A stretch of 64,000 nucleotides of DNA from Theobroma cacao (Eukaryota > Streptophyta > Magnoliopsida > Malvales > Malvaceae). Where the stretch lies: positions 29,967,462 through 30,031,461 of the forward strand of contig NC_030854.1 in NCBI RefSeq assembly GCF_000208745.1. The letters run 5' to 3'. Positions within the stretch are counted from its first letter, which is position 1. Each line of letters begins with the position of its first letter. The notes under the pieces were generated by a model. It did no database searches. It worked only from the letters and a program-made list of their open reading frames with translations, and had not been told where the DNA came from. Shown here piece after piece: positions 48,401 to 59,400 of this stretch. A program made the translations under genes and the position numbers.

Positions 48401-48910
48401 CAGAAAGCTTTACAGGAAATGTGGGAGGAATTTTATAATTTGGACTATGAGGATACTATTGGAGACTTAAAAACGAGATTTAAATATGTCAAGACTAAAC
48501 CGAATAGATATGGGTTGAAGCCTAAAGAGTTATTGACATTGGACGAGAAAGAGTTGAATCAGTATGTGTCCTTGAAGAAGCTTGCCCCGTATACGGATAA
48601 GGAATGGAAGGTACCCAATAGTAAGAGGTACCAGCAGAAATTGAGGATTAGGGAGCTTCTCAAGGAGAAGCAAAATTATCAAAAGGCTGGTAAGAAGAGG
48701 TCAAGAGATGCTGCTGAGCAATCGACTTCAAGAATTGGTGGTGGCAAGGAAGATAAGAAAGCAAAATTGGAGGATTCTGATGGCAATATGCTGAATTTAT
48801 CTAACCAGGGCAAGAAAAAGCGTCGTCAAGCATCTAACATATCAGAGTCAAGGCGCAAGGCATATGGAATGATTTCTTCTAAACCAAAGAAGAACAAACT
48901 GAAGCACTGA
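45408..48910 (+). CDS. KRI1: KRI1-like ribosome biogenesis protein
   Basis: Two exons, 45408-45680 and 47144-48910 (679 aa), with intron ATAATG|GTGAGG...CCTAG|GTGAGAAG. KRI1 is a nucleolar factor that partners KRR1 in 40S subunit assembly and early pre-rRNA cleavage. The N-terminus MGVKLFKDNED with INKEYARRFEHNKKREDLQR is conserved, followed by an acidic Ser/Asp/Glu stretch. The middle is charged coiled-coil, with the conserved run TKFLKEFFKNKMW about residues 230-245. An Asp/Glu-only tract lies around residues 475-495. The KRI1 C-terminal domain (about 507-610) contains LQEMWEEFYNLDYEDTIGDL, KTKPNRYGLKPKELL and LAPYTDKEWKVPNSKRYQQK. The tail is basic (SSKPKKNKLKH), as in nucleolar proteins. 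The 1.46-kb intron includes a stretch near 46660 (TGTTGTCAAAGGCACAAGG) that resembles a common dispersed plant repeat. The gene appears intact. Confidence 0.93.
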
Positions 48911-51776
48911 CCAGCTAGAGTAATTCGGTCTGAGTCAGTAGAGGTATTTCCTTGTGAGATTAGAATTTTATTCACTTATGTTTAAAAACTTTATTGTTGT
49001 GGGTTGTTTCTTTATGATGTATCTGATTAAATTGCGCCCCTCCCCCCCCCCTCTCCCCTTTCTCTTTATAATAAACTAATGGAGGAAGTTGAGATTGTGT
49101 CATATACTTGATTTTCTTATGCAGATAATTAGTAGCACACCTTACTAAGCTTTTCTGTTTGAAGAATTGGCTATTAATTAAAAATTTTTCTCAATATGTA
49201 GGTGAAATAATGGTACAAACTGGGTTTGATTGTGCGCTGGTCCTTGTTTCTCTGCATTAACAAGGGGAACTGCAAAAGAAAGGAGAAGACTGTCAGAGCA
49301 TGCAAAATTTTATCTGCATACCCCATACAAGTGAGAGATAGAAGTCTATTGAGAGGTTCATAAAGGGCTTAGGTGATATATGCAAAAGAGCTTGTTGAAA
49401 CCAATGCTTATTGAAAGACGAGAACTTGGAACACCTTCTTGGCAGTTGCCCATTTTGTTTTTAGGAGGGGGGAGGGGAAAGTCGAGGATATCTGCCTGAC
49501 ATTTTCTTTTCTCCTTTGGGCAGACAGACTGACAAAGATTATATAGTTTAGGATTTTTCTCATGACTTCCTGTTGATTTTTATACTACTAGTTTCCAAAT
49601 CAAGATACTCTAGTTTAGCCTTCTGCAACATTTTGCCCTATGCTATAAATGCTTCTTTTTTTTGTCAACCAACTAAGGTCATATATTTCTATAGCCAATC
49701 TTCCTGAGGTTATCTACTAAATGTTTTAGATCCCCTCTGGGTTGCTATGCTATTTGGATGTTACTTTACTTTTTTTGTGCTAGGCAATTATTTTTAAGTG
49801 GACAAATGCCTGGATTTTGCAGGAGCTGCGATTAGAACCTTAGCCCTGCAAGATTTTCACCCCTAGGGGTGTTGAAGCGTTGGGACCAGGCCCCATCCTT
49901 TTCTGTATGGTACTTAGGCAAGGGAGAATGTTATCCTTCGATTGTGACAATGTCATTGGTTGTTACCTTGGTAAATGATGTTGGCTTATGAACTGCCTCT
50001 TCTCCCTTTGATTTTGCTGACAGTGAGATTCAATAAATATGAAGATATAAATTCCTTCTCTGGAAATTTTTTTTCCTCGTCTTGTTTTCCCTGAAGAAAA
50101 ATCTTTGGAACTGAAAATGAAATACTAAATGCAGATGATAGAAGTAAAAAATGCATGTCAGTTTGTAGAACAGAGTAGGACCGTAAAAGTAGCCTGGATA
50201 TCATTTTGCAATTGTTCGAATGCAGATTGAGAAAGGTAGAATGAGATACAGAGCACACATACAGGATTGAGAAATGATTGCTTAACGTGAAACGAGATAT
50301 CATTCACATGATCATATAAGGTTGCATCTATGAAAGTTAGAGGCAAAAGTGGACTCATCCTCAGAGCATGGCATGGTTGGGCATGAGGTATACCGTAAAC
50401 CATTTGCATGATGCTTTGATGAATCCTTTTGTATATTTGCTGAATTGCTAAGCTGAACATACAATGTGTAGAGGATTGATTGAATGGTTTCAGGGAGCAT
50501 TATATTGATGTCAGTGAGGCTACAGAGAGGGAACCAAAGGGAATGTCATGAGTAAATGAAAAGCATGAACATGCTTTGAAGAGGGGAATGCCATAAACTC
50601 TAAACTGGTTGCAGGATACGTCCGAAAAGGATACTGGTCTCCTGTTTGGAATTTTACCTGGATGAAGGCAGTGAGGACAGGGATGATAAACACTAGAATG
50701 GCATGATGAGAAGCTGGAGTTGGCATTTTTTTGCACCCAGTAACATCTTGCACTGACGATAATGGGTTGTTGGCTTGGAAAGATCCTTCTCCATTCTCGG
50801 CGAACTCGTGTCGTTGCACAATCTGCCATTGCATCCTGAGTAAAAATTACAAAACACTATCCTGGGGACTAAAGCTGGTAATTGATGCATGTATAGTTGG
50901 AAGGATTAGATTTGTTTTACAGATGATTCGTATCTTCTCTTGCGCCCCACCATGTAGGGTAAAATGTTGACATTTGCGGCAATGATTCAGTGGCAAGATA
51001 ATAAGAAGAAAGAGATGGCCAGAAGGGTGAGTAGATTAAGACAGCTGCTTTCGTGCACTTGATATCTTTCTAGGTTTAGACTGTTGTTTGGTCAATAGCC
51101 AAAATGGGCAGATACTGTTATATTTCTACACATTCATGTAAATAAAATGGAAAGTTCAGACCTTCACACTAGCAATGGAAACAAGCCTTCTAGATAGGAG
51201 TAAGGGCTTTTGCTTTTTGTTTTTCCCCTTTTATACTATAGTATTCTTTTTTTGTTTATAACTATAGTTTTGCAGTCAATTTGCTCATATTTAAATTTAT
51301 ACCATTTTATAAGTAGAAATATATCATTCACTTTATCCGAAAAAAAAAAGGAAAAGAATTTTGTGTTGTTGGCATTCATTCTTACTATTTAGTTTAATTA
51401 TTTTACCATTTGATTTCATTTGTTTTAAAAGTAAAAGTAAATTTCATTCTGTTTCCAATTAGTAAGAGGTTTCTCTATTTAATTTTAGAACTTACGATTG
51501 AATTTGATTGAGTCTTAAAAGAAGTTGAGCTTTTATGTAATTTAGAATAAACAAAAATATTATGAAATGTTTCATTATATTTTACATTAAATTTATCAAA
51601 CGTTATTTTAATTATAATTTTAGAACAATGTTATTCAAAAGGACATTTCCTATTATAAATAATGTATTATTATTATTTTTTTGAATTTGATAAAATAATA
51701 CATTAAATAAATTTAACAGACCTTGTTTCTCATATCTCACGCATTTCAGCTTCCAATCCCTCAACATAAACCCTAA
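48911..51776. other. Intergenic downstream of KRI1
   Basis: No gene seen on either strand. It contains a C-rich patch (49036-49058), a G-rich patch near 49466 and AT-rich DNA after 51210. Several open frames of 60-110 codons on the minus strand (49986-50970) show no motif or codon signature of a real protein. Confidence 0.55.
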
Positions 51777-53030
51777 TGGTACGTTTGGTTAGCGGAATAA
51801 ACAAGAATGGAATAGAATAGTTATTATGTGGGAATAGAATAGAATAATTATTACTTAATTTGGTACAACAAAGAGAATATGATAAGAATAATTATTATAA
51901 CTTATTACAGTATTTAGTTGGTAACAATAACTTTAAAACAAGAAAGAATAGAAAATAAAAAAGATAAAAATACCCTTTATTATTTATATGACTATTTATT
52001 TTTATTAGATTTTTTAAAAATAATATGGTTTATAAGTTAACAAAAATCTAGTTGTGTTTGAACATCATTGTTGTATAACTTTTTAATTTATGTTTTGGTA
52101 TTTGTTATTGATGTTTGTCATAACAATTATTCAATTCATAATCCTGTTTAAGGCTAGTTATATTTACTTTGTAATGCAGTTTTACAGATACGACTGTTAG
52201 AAAAGGTGTGACAACAATAATGAGAGATGTTGAGACTATGACAAAAACTTCTTGCATGGATTTCGTTTTGGAAGAAGGTGAAAACCATGAAAACATAGAT
52301 GCAACAAAGGCCAAGTCATTAACAAATCTTGTCGTCCAAAGTGACCTAAGAATGCCTTTGTTTTTTACTAGTAAGTGTGTACATATGTTGCTTTTTTTTT
52401 ATTTGACATAATTGTAAGTATTATTGTTCATTACATTGTGAAATTTATTATATATTGATATTTATGTTGACGNATAATTTAAATATTAATATTTAATTTA
52501 ATTTAAATATTATTATGATTAATTTTTATTTTATTTTATTTTTTAAATATTAATAATTGGTAAATTATTTAAAATATTAATAATTGATGACTTAATTGTT
52601 AATATTTTTGTATAATTTAAATGATATTATGCTTATTTATTTTTAAATAATACTAATTTATAATTTATTTTATTAATAATTGATAATTAAATATTAATAT
52701 TTTATTTATAATTTAATATTAATATTTTATTAAAAGTTGGTATTAAGTGAGAGAAAGAGGAGAGAGAAAAAAATAATATTTTATATAAATAAAATTATAA
52801 TTTTTTAAACTTATAAAGAGTATTTTTGTTTTTTTCAATTTTTGATTTTATTCTTCAATGAAATAACTAATATTATGAGAGAGAAGATGGTATTAACTAT
52901 TTTTTGATTTTGAAAGATTTTGAAGAATAACCATTCTTATGAAATGATTATTCTTTAGACTATTTTTTAATTAAATAAAAAAATTAAAATTTTTTGAAAA
53001 TAAAGGAAGAATGACTAACCAAACATGCTA
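51777..53030. mobile_element. PIF/Harbinger-like non-autonomous element
   Basis: Ends TGGTACGTTTGGTTAG (left) and, reverse-complemented, TAGCATGTTTGGTTAG (right): 16-bp inverted repeats with three mismatches. They are flanked by TAA on both sides (51774-51776 and 53031-53033), the 3-bp target duplication typical of Harbinger. The 1254-bp body is AT-rich with no transposase. A plus-strand frame at about 52208-52411 (MTTIMRDVETMTKTSCMDFV...) could be a captured fragment, but I do not recognise it. One N at 52473. Confidence 0.7.
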
Positions 53031-53444
53031 TAAAAAGAATGAAGTCGCAAGAGAAAGAAAGGAAGACAAAAAAACGAACAACCTGATCCAGAAAATGTAC
53101 AGGTGTCAAGTGGAAAACGCATCTTGAGCAACGAACTCCTGTCCCGTTAGCAAAACTCCAGAAAACCAACACGTGCCGGCAGCAAGGGCAACCCAAAGCG
53201 CGTATGCTCCAATCTCTCCCGCTGCTCCCTGACTTCCTGCTCCGCTCTCTCTTCGATTTCATCGACCCCAAGGAATAACTAAACACATGCACTTCCCCCC
53301 TCTTCTCGACGGATTCCCCCAAACTCTTTCATTCTCTCTCTCTCTCTCTTATAAGTTCTCTTTCTCGTTTCCTTTTCTTTTCCTTTCTCTCCTACGAATA
53401 CAGAGACATTTCTTTTCCTCTCTGTCTGTCTCTTGAACAAATAA
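53031..53444 (+). promoter_or_regulatory. BCCP promoter and leader
   Basis: About 400 bp of moderate GC content between the Harbinger end and the BCCP start codon. It includes a palindromic G-box CACGTG (53170-53175, in CCAACACGTGCCGGC) and a (CT)n run followed by CTTATAAG (53331-53355). Pyrimidine-rich patches near the start of transcription are common in plant housekeeping promoters. On the minus strand the same DNA is open from 53322 and encodes two CxxC pairs (GCPCCRH and RCSRCVF), noted separately as doubtful. Confidence 0.5.
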
Positions 53445-56400
53445 ATGGCGTCTTCTCTCTCAACAACGGCCTCCGCTTCCTTCTCTTCCGTCGCTAAAAC
53501 CGCCGCTACCTTGCCTCATTCTACTAACCTTCCGCTCTCGAAGGTCTCCTTCCGCTTCTCTCCGAAGCCAAACTTCGGACTCTTCTCCAAGGTAACAAAA
53601 ATACTCTAAATTCCCTCTCTTTCATATTTTAAACTCTTCTCCAAGGTAACAAAAATACTCTAAATTCCCTCTCTTTCTTATTTTAAACTCTTCTCCAAGG
53701 TAACAATAATACTCTAAATTCCCTCTCTTTCTTATTTTAATAATTTTTCATGAAAATTTTAGCGGCTTAGAATCTGTTGATGCCAAATGCGGGAGCTGGA
53801 ATAGATAGTAAATCTAATTTTTCTGAATCTTTGATTAGATTTTTTTCTATGTTTAAGTTTGAGAGAAGTGGAGTGTAGATTTCTGATCTCTATTGTTTGA
53901 ACAATTTCAAACTTGATTCGATGTGTTTTTTCTGATGAAATTAGTAGCATAGAAAAGAGAAGATTATTGTTCATCTTTGTCTTTATTTTGCTCGCTTTTG
54001 GAAATGTGGATAATGCTGTTTTGTATGTATAGAGGCCTAATATTTTAGGCTTTGGTTGCTATTATTGGATATACAAGTAAGCAATATTTTTGATGAATTA
54101 CAAATAGATATCTTAACTTTTTTGAAATTGAAAAATGTTGAAATGTGTGTGGCATTTTATCTTGTTTTAAGCAAATATGAAATTTCTTTTCTAGCAATAT
54201 TTGGAAAAGAGAAAGCAAGTGGCAATGAGGAATAAAAGGAAAAATATTGAAAAACTTATTTTTCTATGAGTTTGTAATTAAATAGCTATATTTATTTACT
54301 TTGTTTCTCTTGATTGTTCTGTGTTATAAATCAAAAAGAAGTTTATTCAATGATCTAGGAATAGACAGAAAAGTAGGGGAGGGAAGCAATAAAATTAGTT
54401 CCTTTTTCTGATTTGTCCATGTTCCTACCACAACAACTAATTGCATGCCACCTCACGGCATGGTCTAGTGCTTTTGTCATTTGGCCATGAAAGTGCAAAA
54501 CATATGAGTTTTGATGCTGGTGCTTTCTTTCCATGAATTTTCAAGCAGCTCGCTTCGTGATATGTCGTGTTTCTATGTGCTAGAATTGTAATTTTGTTTG
54601 CTATGAGTTGAATGTGTAGAGATGTCAATGGGTAGGGTACCCATTAGTTTTTAGGTACCTTGACCTGAACTTGATTATTTGATAAGGTACTTGAACATAA
54701 ATGCTTAATTAAATTTTCTAGCAAGCTGTTAAATACCCCTACCCGTTAAATACCCGATTAAAATAAATTTAAAAATCAATATTTTTGTTTATTATTAATG
54801 AAAATTAAATAAATAAATAAAATTTATTTCCTAAAAAAATTTAAAGTTTAAAATCTTATTTAGAAAAATTAATTAGTTTTTAGCAAATATTATTAATCAT
54901 GAGGAATTCATAAACCAAAATTAATATATAAAATTAAAATATAATTTTAAAAATCATAATTTATAACTGGGTTTAGGGAGTGGGTATCCTAAGACTACTA
55001 CTCGATGGTTAGTTGGTTTACTACCTGAACCAATTATAAGGTACTTTAATCTTACTTAATTGGGTCGGGTAATGGATGGTATCTAATTAGAGGGTACCCA
55101 TTGACATCTCTACGTATGTGCACCTTTGTGTAACATAAGAATTTTATGAATAAGTGCAGCAGTGAAAGGTTATTGTTTTAGCATAATGTCTACACCATTG
55201 TTTATGTTATATTTGCAACCATAAGCCTAAGTATTTCTCAGTGGTCTCTTACTTATGCATCTTTCGTCAAATAAAAAAACTTGTCAGTTTCTTTTCTCGT
55301 TTTTTTTTGGACATGTTAGTTCAGTTATAGTAAACATTAATTTAAGCCAAACACATTTTGTAAGAGTCTGTGTGAAACTAAATACAAATTGGAAACTAGT
55401 TATGTGTAAGGTAGTTAAAGGAAATGTACATGCTAGGAAAGTGACCATATATATACTAATATATAACTGAGATTTGATGCTTTAGATTCATTTACATTTT
55501 ATAAATCAAACTCAGATATGCCACTTCACTTCAAGCACCAAGGCATTATGTGTCAACTTCAAAGGACTAAAACCAAAGTTTTAGTACGCAAAAAGATTTT
55601 ATAGTATTGGAGCTTTATTGGTTTAGTAGGATCATAGAATGTTCATGGCAGTATTTTATTTGAGGAGCTAGTAAAGCAGCTTCATTGCTTCTTTAGTTTT
55701 AGCGACTACCAGTTTTAAAAGCATTTTTTATGTTTTTCATTCTTGGAAGTTTGACCAAAAATCAGCATAATCTGTTAATTGCTAAATTCCATTACAAGGG
55801 TACATTGCATGATCAACTATTTTAGAATTTCATGAAGTAAAAGAAATTACTGATAAAGAGTATAATGTTCTTTAGGCACTACAATAGAAAAAAATCATGC
55901 AACTTGTTCTTAGGATGACTTCAATTTGGTATTTATTGGGCTGTTATTTAGCAGTACAATCTCAAATTCAGTACTCCTGTTAGAGATAGTTGTTAAAAAG
56001 CAATAGAAATGATAATCAATTATTGATATCTAATAAATGTTTTAACTCTTTTCATGTATTTAAGACCCATTTGGTCATATTCATTAGAGAAGTCATCTTA
56101 TCATCTATTGCATCAGATAAGTTGTGCTTTTATTTATCTTATATTATACCGAGAATTTAACAAGGAGTCTACAAATTGCTGTTCTTTTTAGGATTTATAA
56201 GTAAGAAGAATGCATTACATGTATGATTTCTATTTAAGGACATTGTTAACCTTTTACGTATTAAGGAAGTGTTGAGTCTATTATTGAATTTACGTCAATT
56301 CATTTTCATTTTCAACATAATTCTATTAGCTTAGTTGACTATACTTAAGCTGGTCTTTAACTGAATGACACTCCACACGTGTATTTGCCTAGATTTTTTG

Positions 56401-59400
56401 TGGTCCAAAACTCGTCTGAAACCTTTATTGTGCATGAGGATCACTGTCAAAATATAAAATACACTAGATGCATGAGATTGAAATCATTGAAGAAAGTGCA
56501 GTAAATTGTTTACTATTTACATGTTTTAATAGATTGTGAGCATGAGATACATGAACACTAATTTAAAAATTTAAAATGTAGAAATTCATTGATTTAAGAA
56601 GTTAATAGTGGGAGTTAAGATGGAGTCATGTGTAATACTAATATCAAAGATGTAGCTTGACTGCATAACATACGGTCCAAGTAAATAATGGGGGTTTACT
56701 TAAAGGCAAACATAATTAAGAATATAATTATGTAATGATGAAAAAAGTTTGAAATCTGAATAAAAACTTTGTAATTTGCCATGTGGTTTTCTTGAGGAAG
56801 GACTTGTGATCTTATCTATTCATCATTTTACTTATCTGTGCTGGAAATTTATCGTATTCTTTGATTGAATATGGGCATTTGGGTATAAACCTCCAAATAA
56901 GTCAGCACTTGCGAAATGTCAAGCGTGTCTCTGTTAGACATGCATTTATGTGCAACACCTACACTTGAGACCAACAACATAGCCTAGCATTATTTACATG
57001 TTTAACAAGTAAAGGTAATTCTTTATATAACCATTGCCATTATTATTACAGAGTTGAACTTAAAAAATGACCTTCTTGAAGCATCCATTTGATTTATGAA
57101 ACTTTTCCTTTAAATCTTATGTGTATTATCCATCTTTAAGTGGGAAGGGCGTCCAATTAGAACTTAATTTTCTTTGTTAAGATAAAGTGTAGAATTCTCG
57201 AATAGCTCCTTGTATGTATACATATATATTACGTGGTTTGAATCACTGCATAGTGAAATAGTTATCTGTTCCACCAGTACATATCCTTTTAATATGTTAA
57301 TATCATATTTTAAAAAATTTAAGCCGAAAGTTTGTTTTTTGAAAAGTAATTTAAGCCAAAAGTTAGGGATGGCAAAAGGGTAATGTGGGAGTCTTCTGCG
57401 TAAGGTGGCTCTTTTTTTATTATTACTATTTAAATAATGTTTTTAGAAATAAACATGAGGTGGAATGATATAGGCTGGAGACAAAAGGACACCAGGAATG
57501 GTTATAAATTACAGTTCCTTTGTGCAATTATAGGTTTTTTTTTATTATTTAAATAATATTTTTGGTAATAAACATGAGGTGGAATGATACAGGGTGCAGA
57601 CAAAGAGAGACACCAGGGATGGTTATATATTTCAGTTCCTATGTGAAATTATAGTTATTATTAGATGAAACATAAATCTATATATTTATTTTTATAATTT
57701 AAGTCATACTTACGAGAAAACAAACATGGAAATCTGCAGTTTTGACCGCACAATCTAATATTATTGGAATAATCAGCATGATAAATCTTGAGAGGAGGAT
57801 AATTTTCTTTGAAGGACTAGTTTAGAACATTTAGAATAAAATGACATGTTCACCTCTTTTGACATGGTGACAGTATCATACATCATGGTGCAAAGTTAAA
57901 TGACATATTTAGGATGCGTTTAATGCTTCCAATAACACAATCACAATGCCATACAAATCCATGATCAGTTAAATAAAGAGCAGGTAATACATGCAGCTGG
58001 AAACCTTTATGGTAGACCAATGTGGTTGGCAGATTTTTAGCATGCAAAATAAGATGTGGTGAAGTTTTCCATTAAGTCTGACAAGATGATCTTCTCTCTC
58101 CTTTCTCACTCTCAACCAACAGAGTTATTTGCAAATAAGCAGTTGGTTTTTCTAGTCTTATTATGTATTGTGGAGGTCATACATGCAATAAAATATTGAT
58201 AATGATGGGCTTATCAGAAGTTGAAACTTGACATCTGTCTCCTTGTACAGACCTAAAAGATTTTGCTTTTTGACAGAATTTACATATTCACTTGGAGATG
58301 TTTAAAAAACTAGCTGAAACTTTTTTTTTTTCAGTTAAGTGTCTTTCAACTCCTGGTTTTCTATGTTGGATTGAAATTTTTGCCGGTTTCTATACTGTAG
58401 GGTTTGCAGCATAGTCAGAACTGTTCCATAGTGGTGAAAGCCCAATTGAATGAGGTAAGCTTCTTTAAATGGTTTTGGTTAGAGGATCTGTTTTCAAATT
58501 TTCGTTCCTTCCTGGACACACTTTTGGGATCATCTGTTGCCTTCAAGGTTTCCGTAGATGGATCATCAAAAGCTTCAGCTACATCTCCAGACAAATCAGG
58601 GCCTCCAACAGCGGAAGCTAAGGATGCTAAGCCATCAAGTGATGCATCTCCTCCAGCTTTGGCCACAGAAGAATCAATCTCTGAGTTCCTTAATCAAGTT
58701 TCAAGTCTAGTCAAGTATGCTGTTCCTTGATAGATTGTGTGCTGTTTTTCTTTACCCCTTAGTATGCTCAATGCAATAGTTTTTACTGTCTTGTTGTAGG
58801 CTAGTTGATTCAAGAGATATTGTGGAGTTGCAACTGAAACAACTTGATTGTGAACTGACAATCCGGAAAAAGGAGGCCATGTCCCAACCACCGTCTGCAG
58901 CTCCAGTTGTTATGATGCAGTCACCATCTCTACCACCAGTAATGCCTCCAAACCCAGCTGTCCCTGCCCCTGCACCTTCTGGTCCAGTATCTCCTGCCCC
59001 AACTCCGGCTGCTCCTAAGTCAGCCAAATCATCGCTTCCACCTCTTAAATGTCCAATGGCAGGCACATTCTACAGAAATCCAGCTCCTGGTGAACCGCCA
59101 TTTGTAAAGGTGTAACATTTATACTTGTTGATTTGCTTGGATTTTGATGACATTTCTACCGTGTCAATATCATGTCTCTGCAGTTGATTCTCTGTGGACT
59201 TATATGAAAGGCTTTTTCTGTAGGTTGGGGACAAAGTGCAGAAGGGTCAGGTCATATGCATTATTGAGGCAATGAAGCTGATGAATGAAATAGAAGTAAG
59301 CTCTATTCTTTCTGCCTAGAAAAGATATTATGATTGTAGTCGTACAAAGATTACTGTTTCTTAATTTTTCCTCAGTTATTGGTCATCATAGAATTTGCAT

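Noticed and set aside
47362..48470. Long frames on both strands over the KRI1 second exon
   Set aside because: Shadows of the GAA/GAG/AAG-rich KRI1 coding sequence, giving Ser/Leu/Phe- or Met/Lys-rich strings.
49986..50970. Cluster of 60-110-codon minus-strand frames downstream of KRI1
   Set aside because: They overlap in several frames without conserved motifs or splice structure, so a hidden gene cannot be supported.
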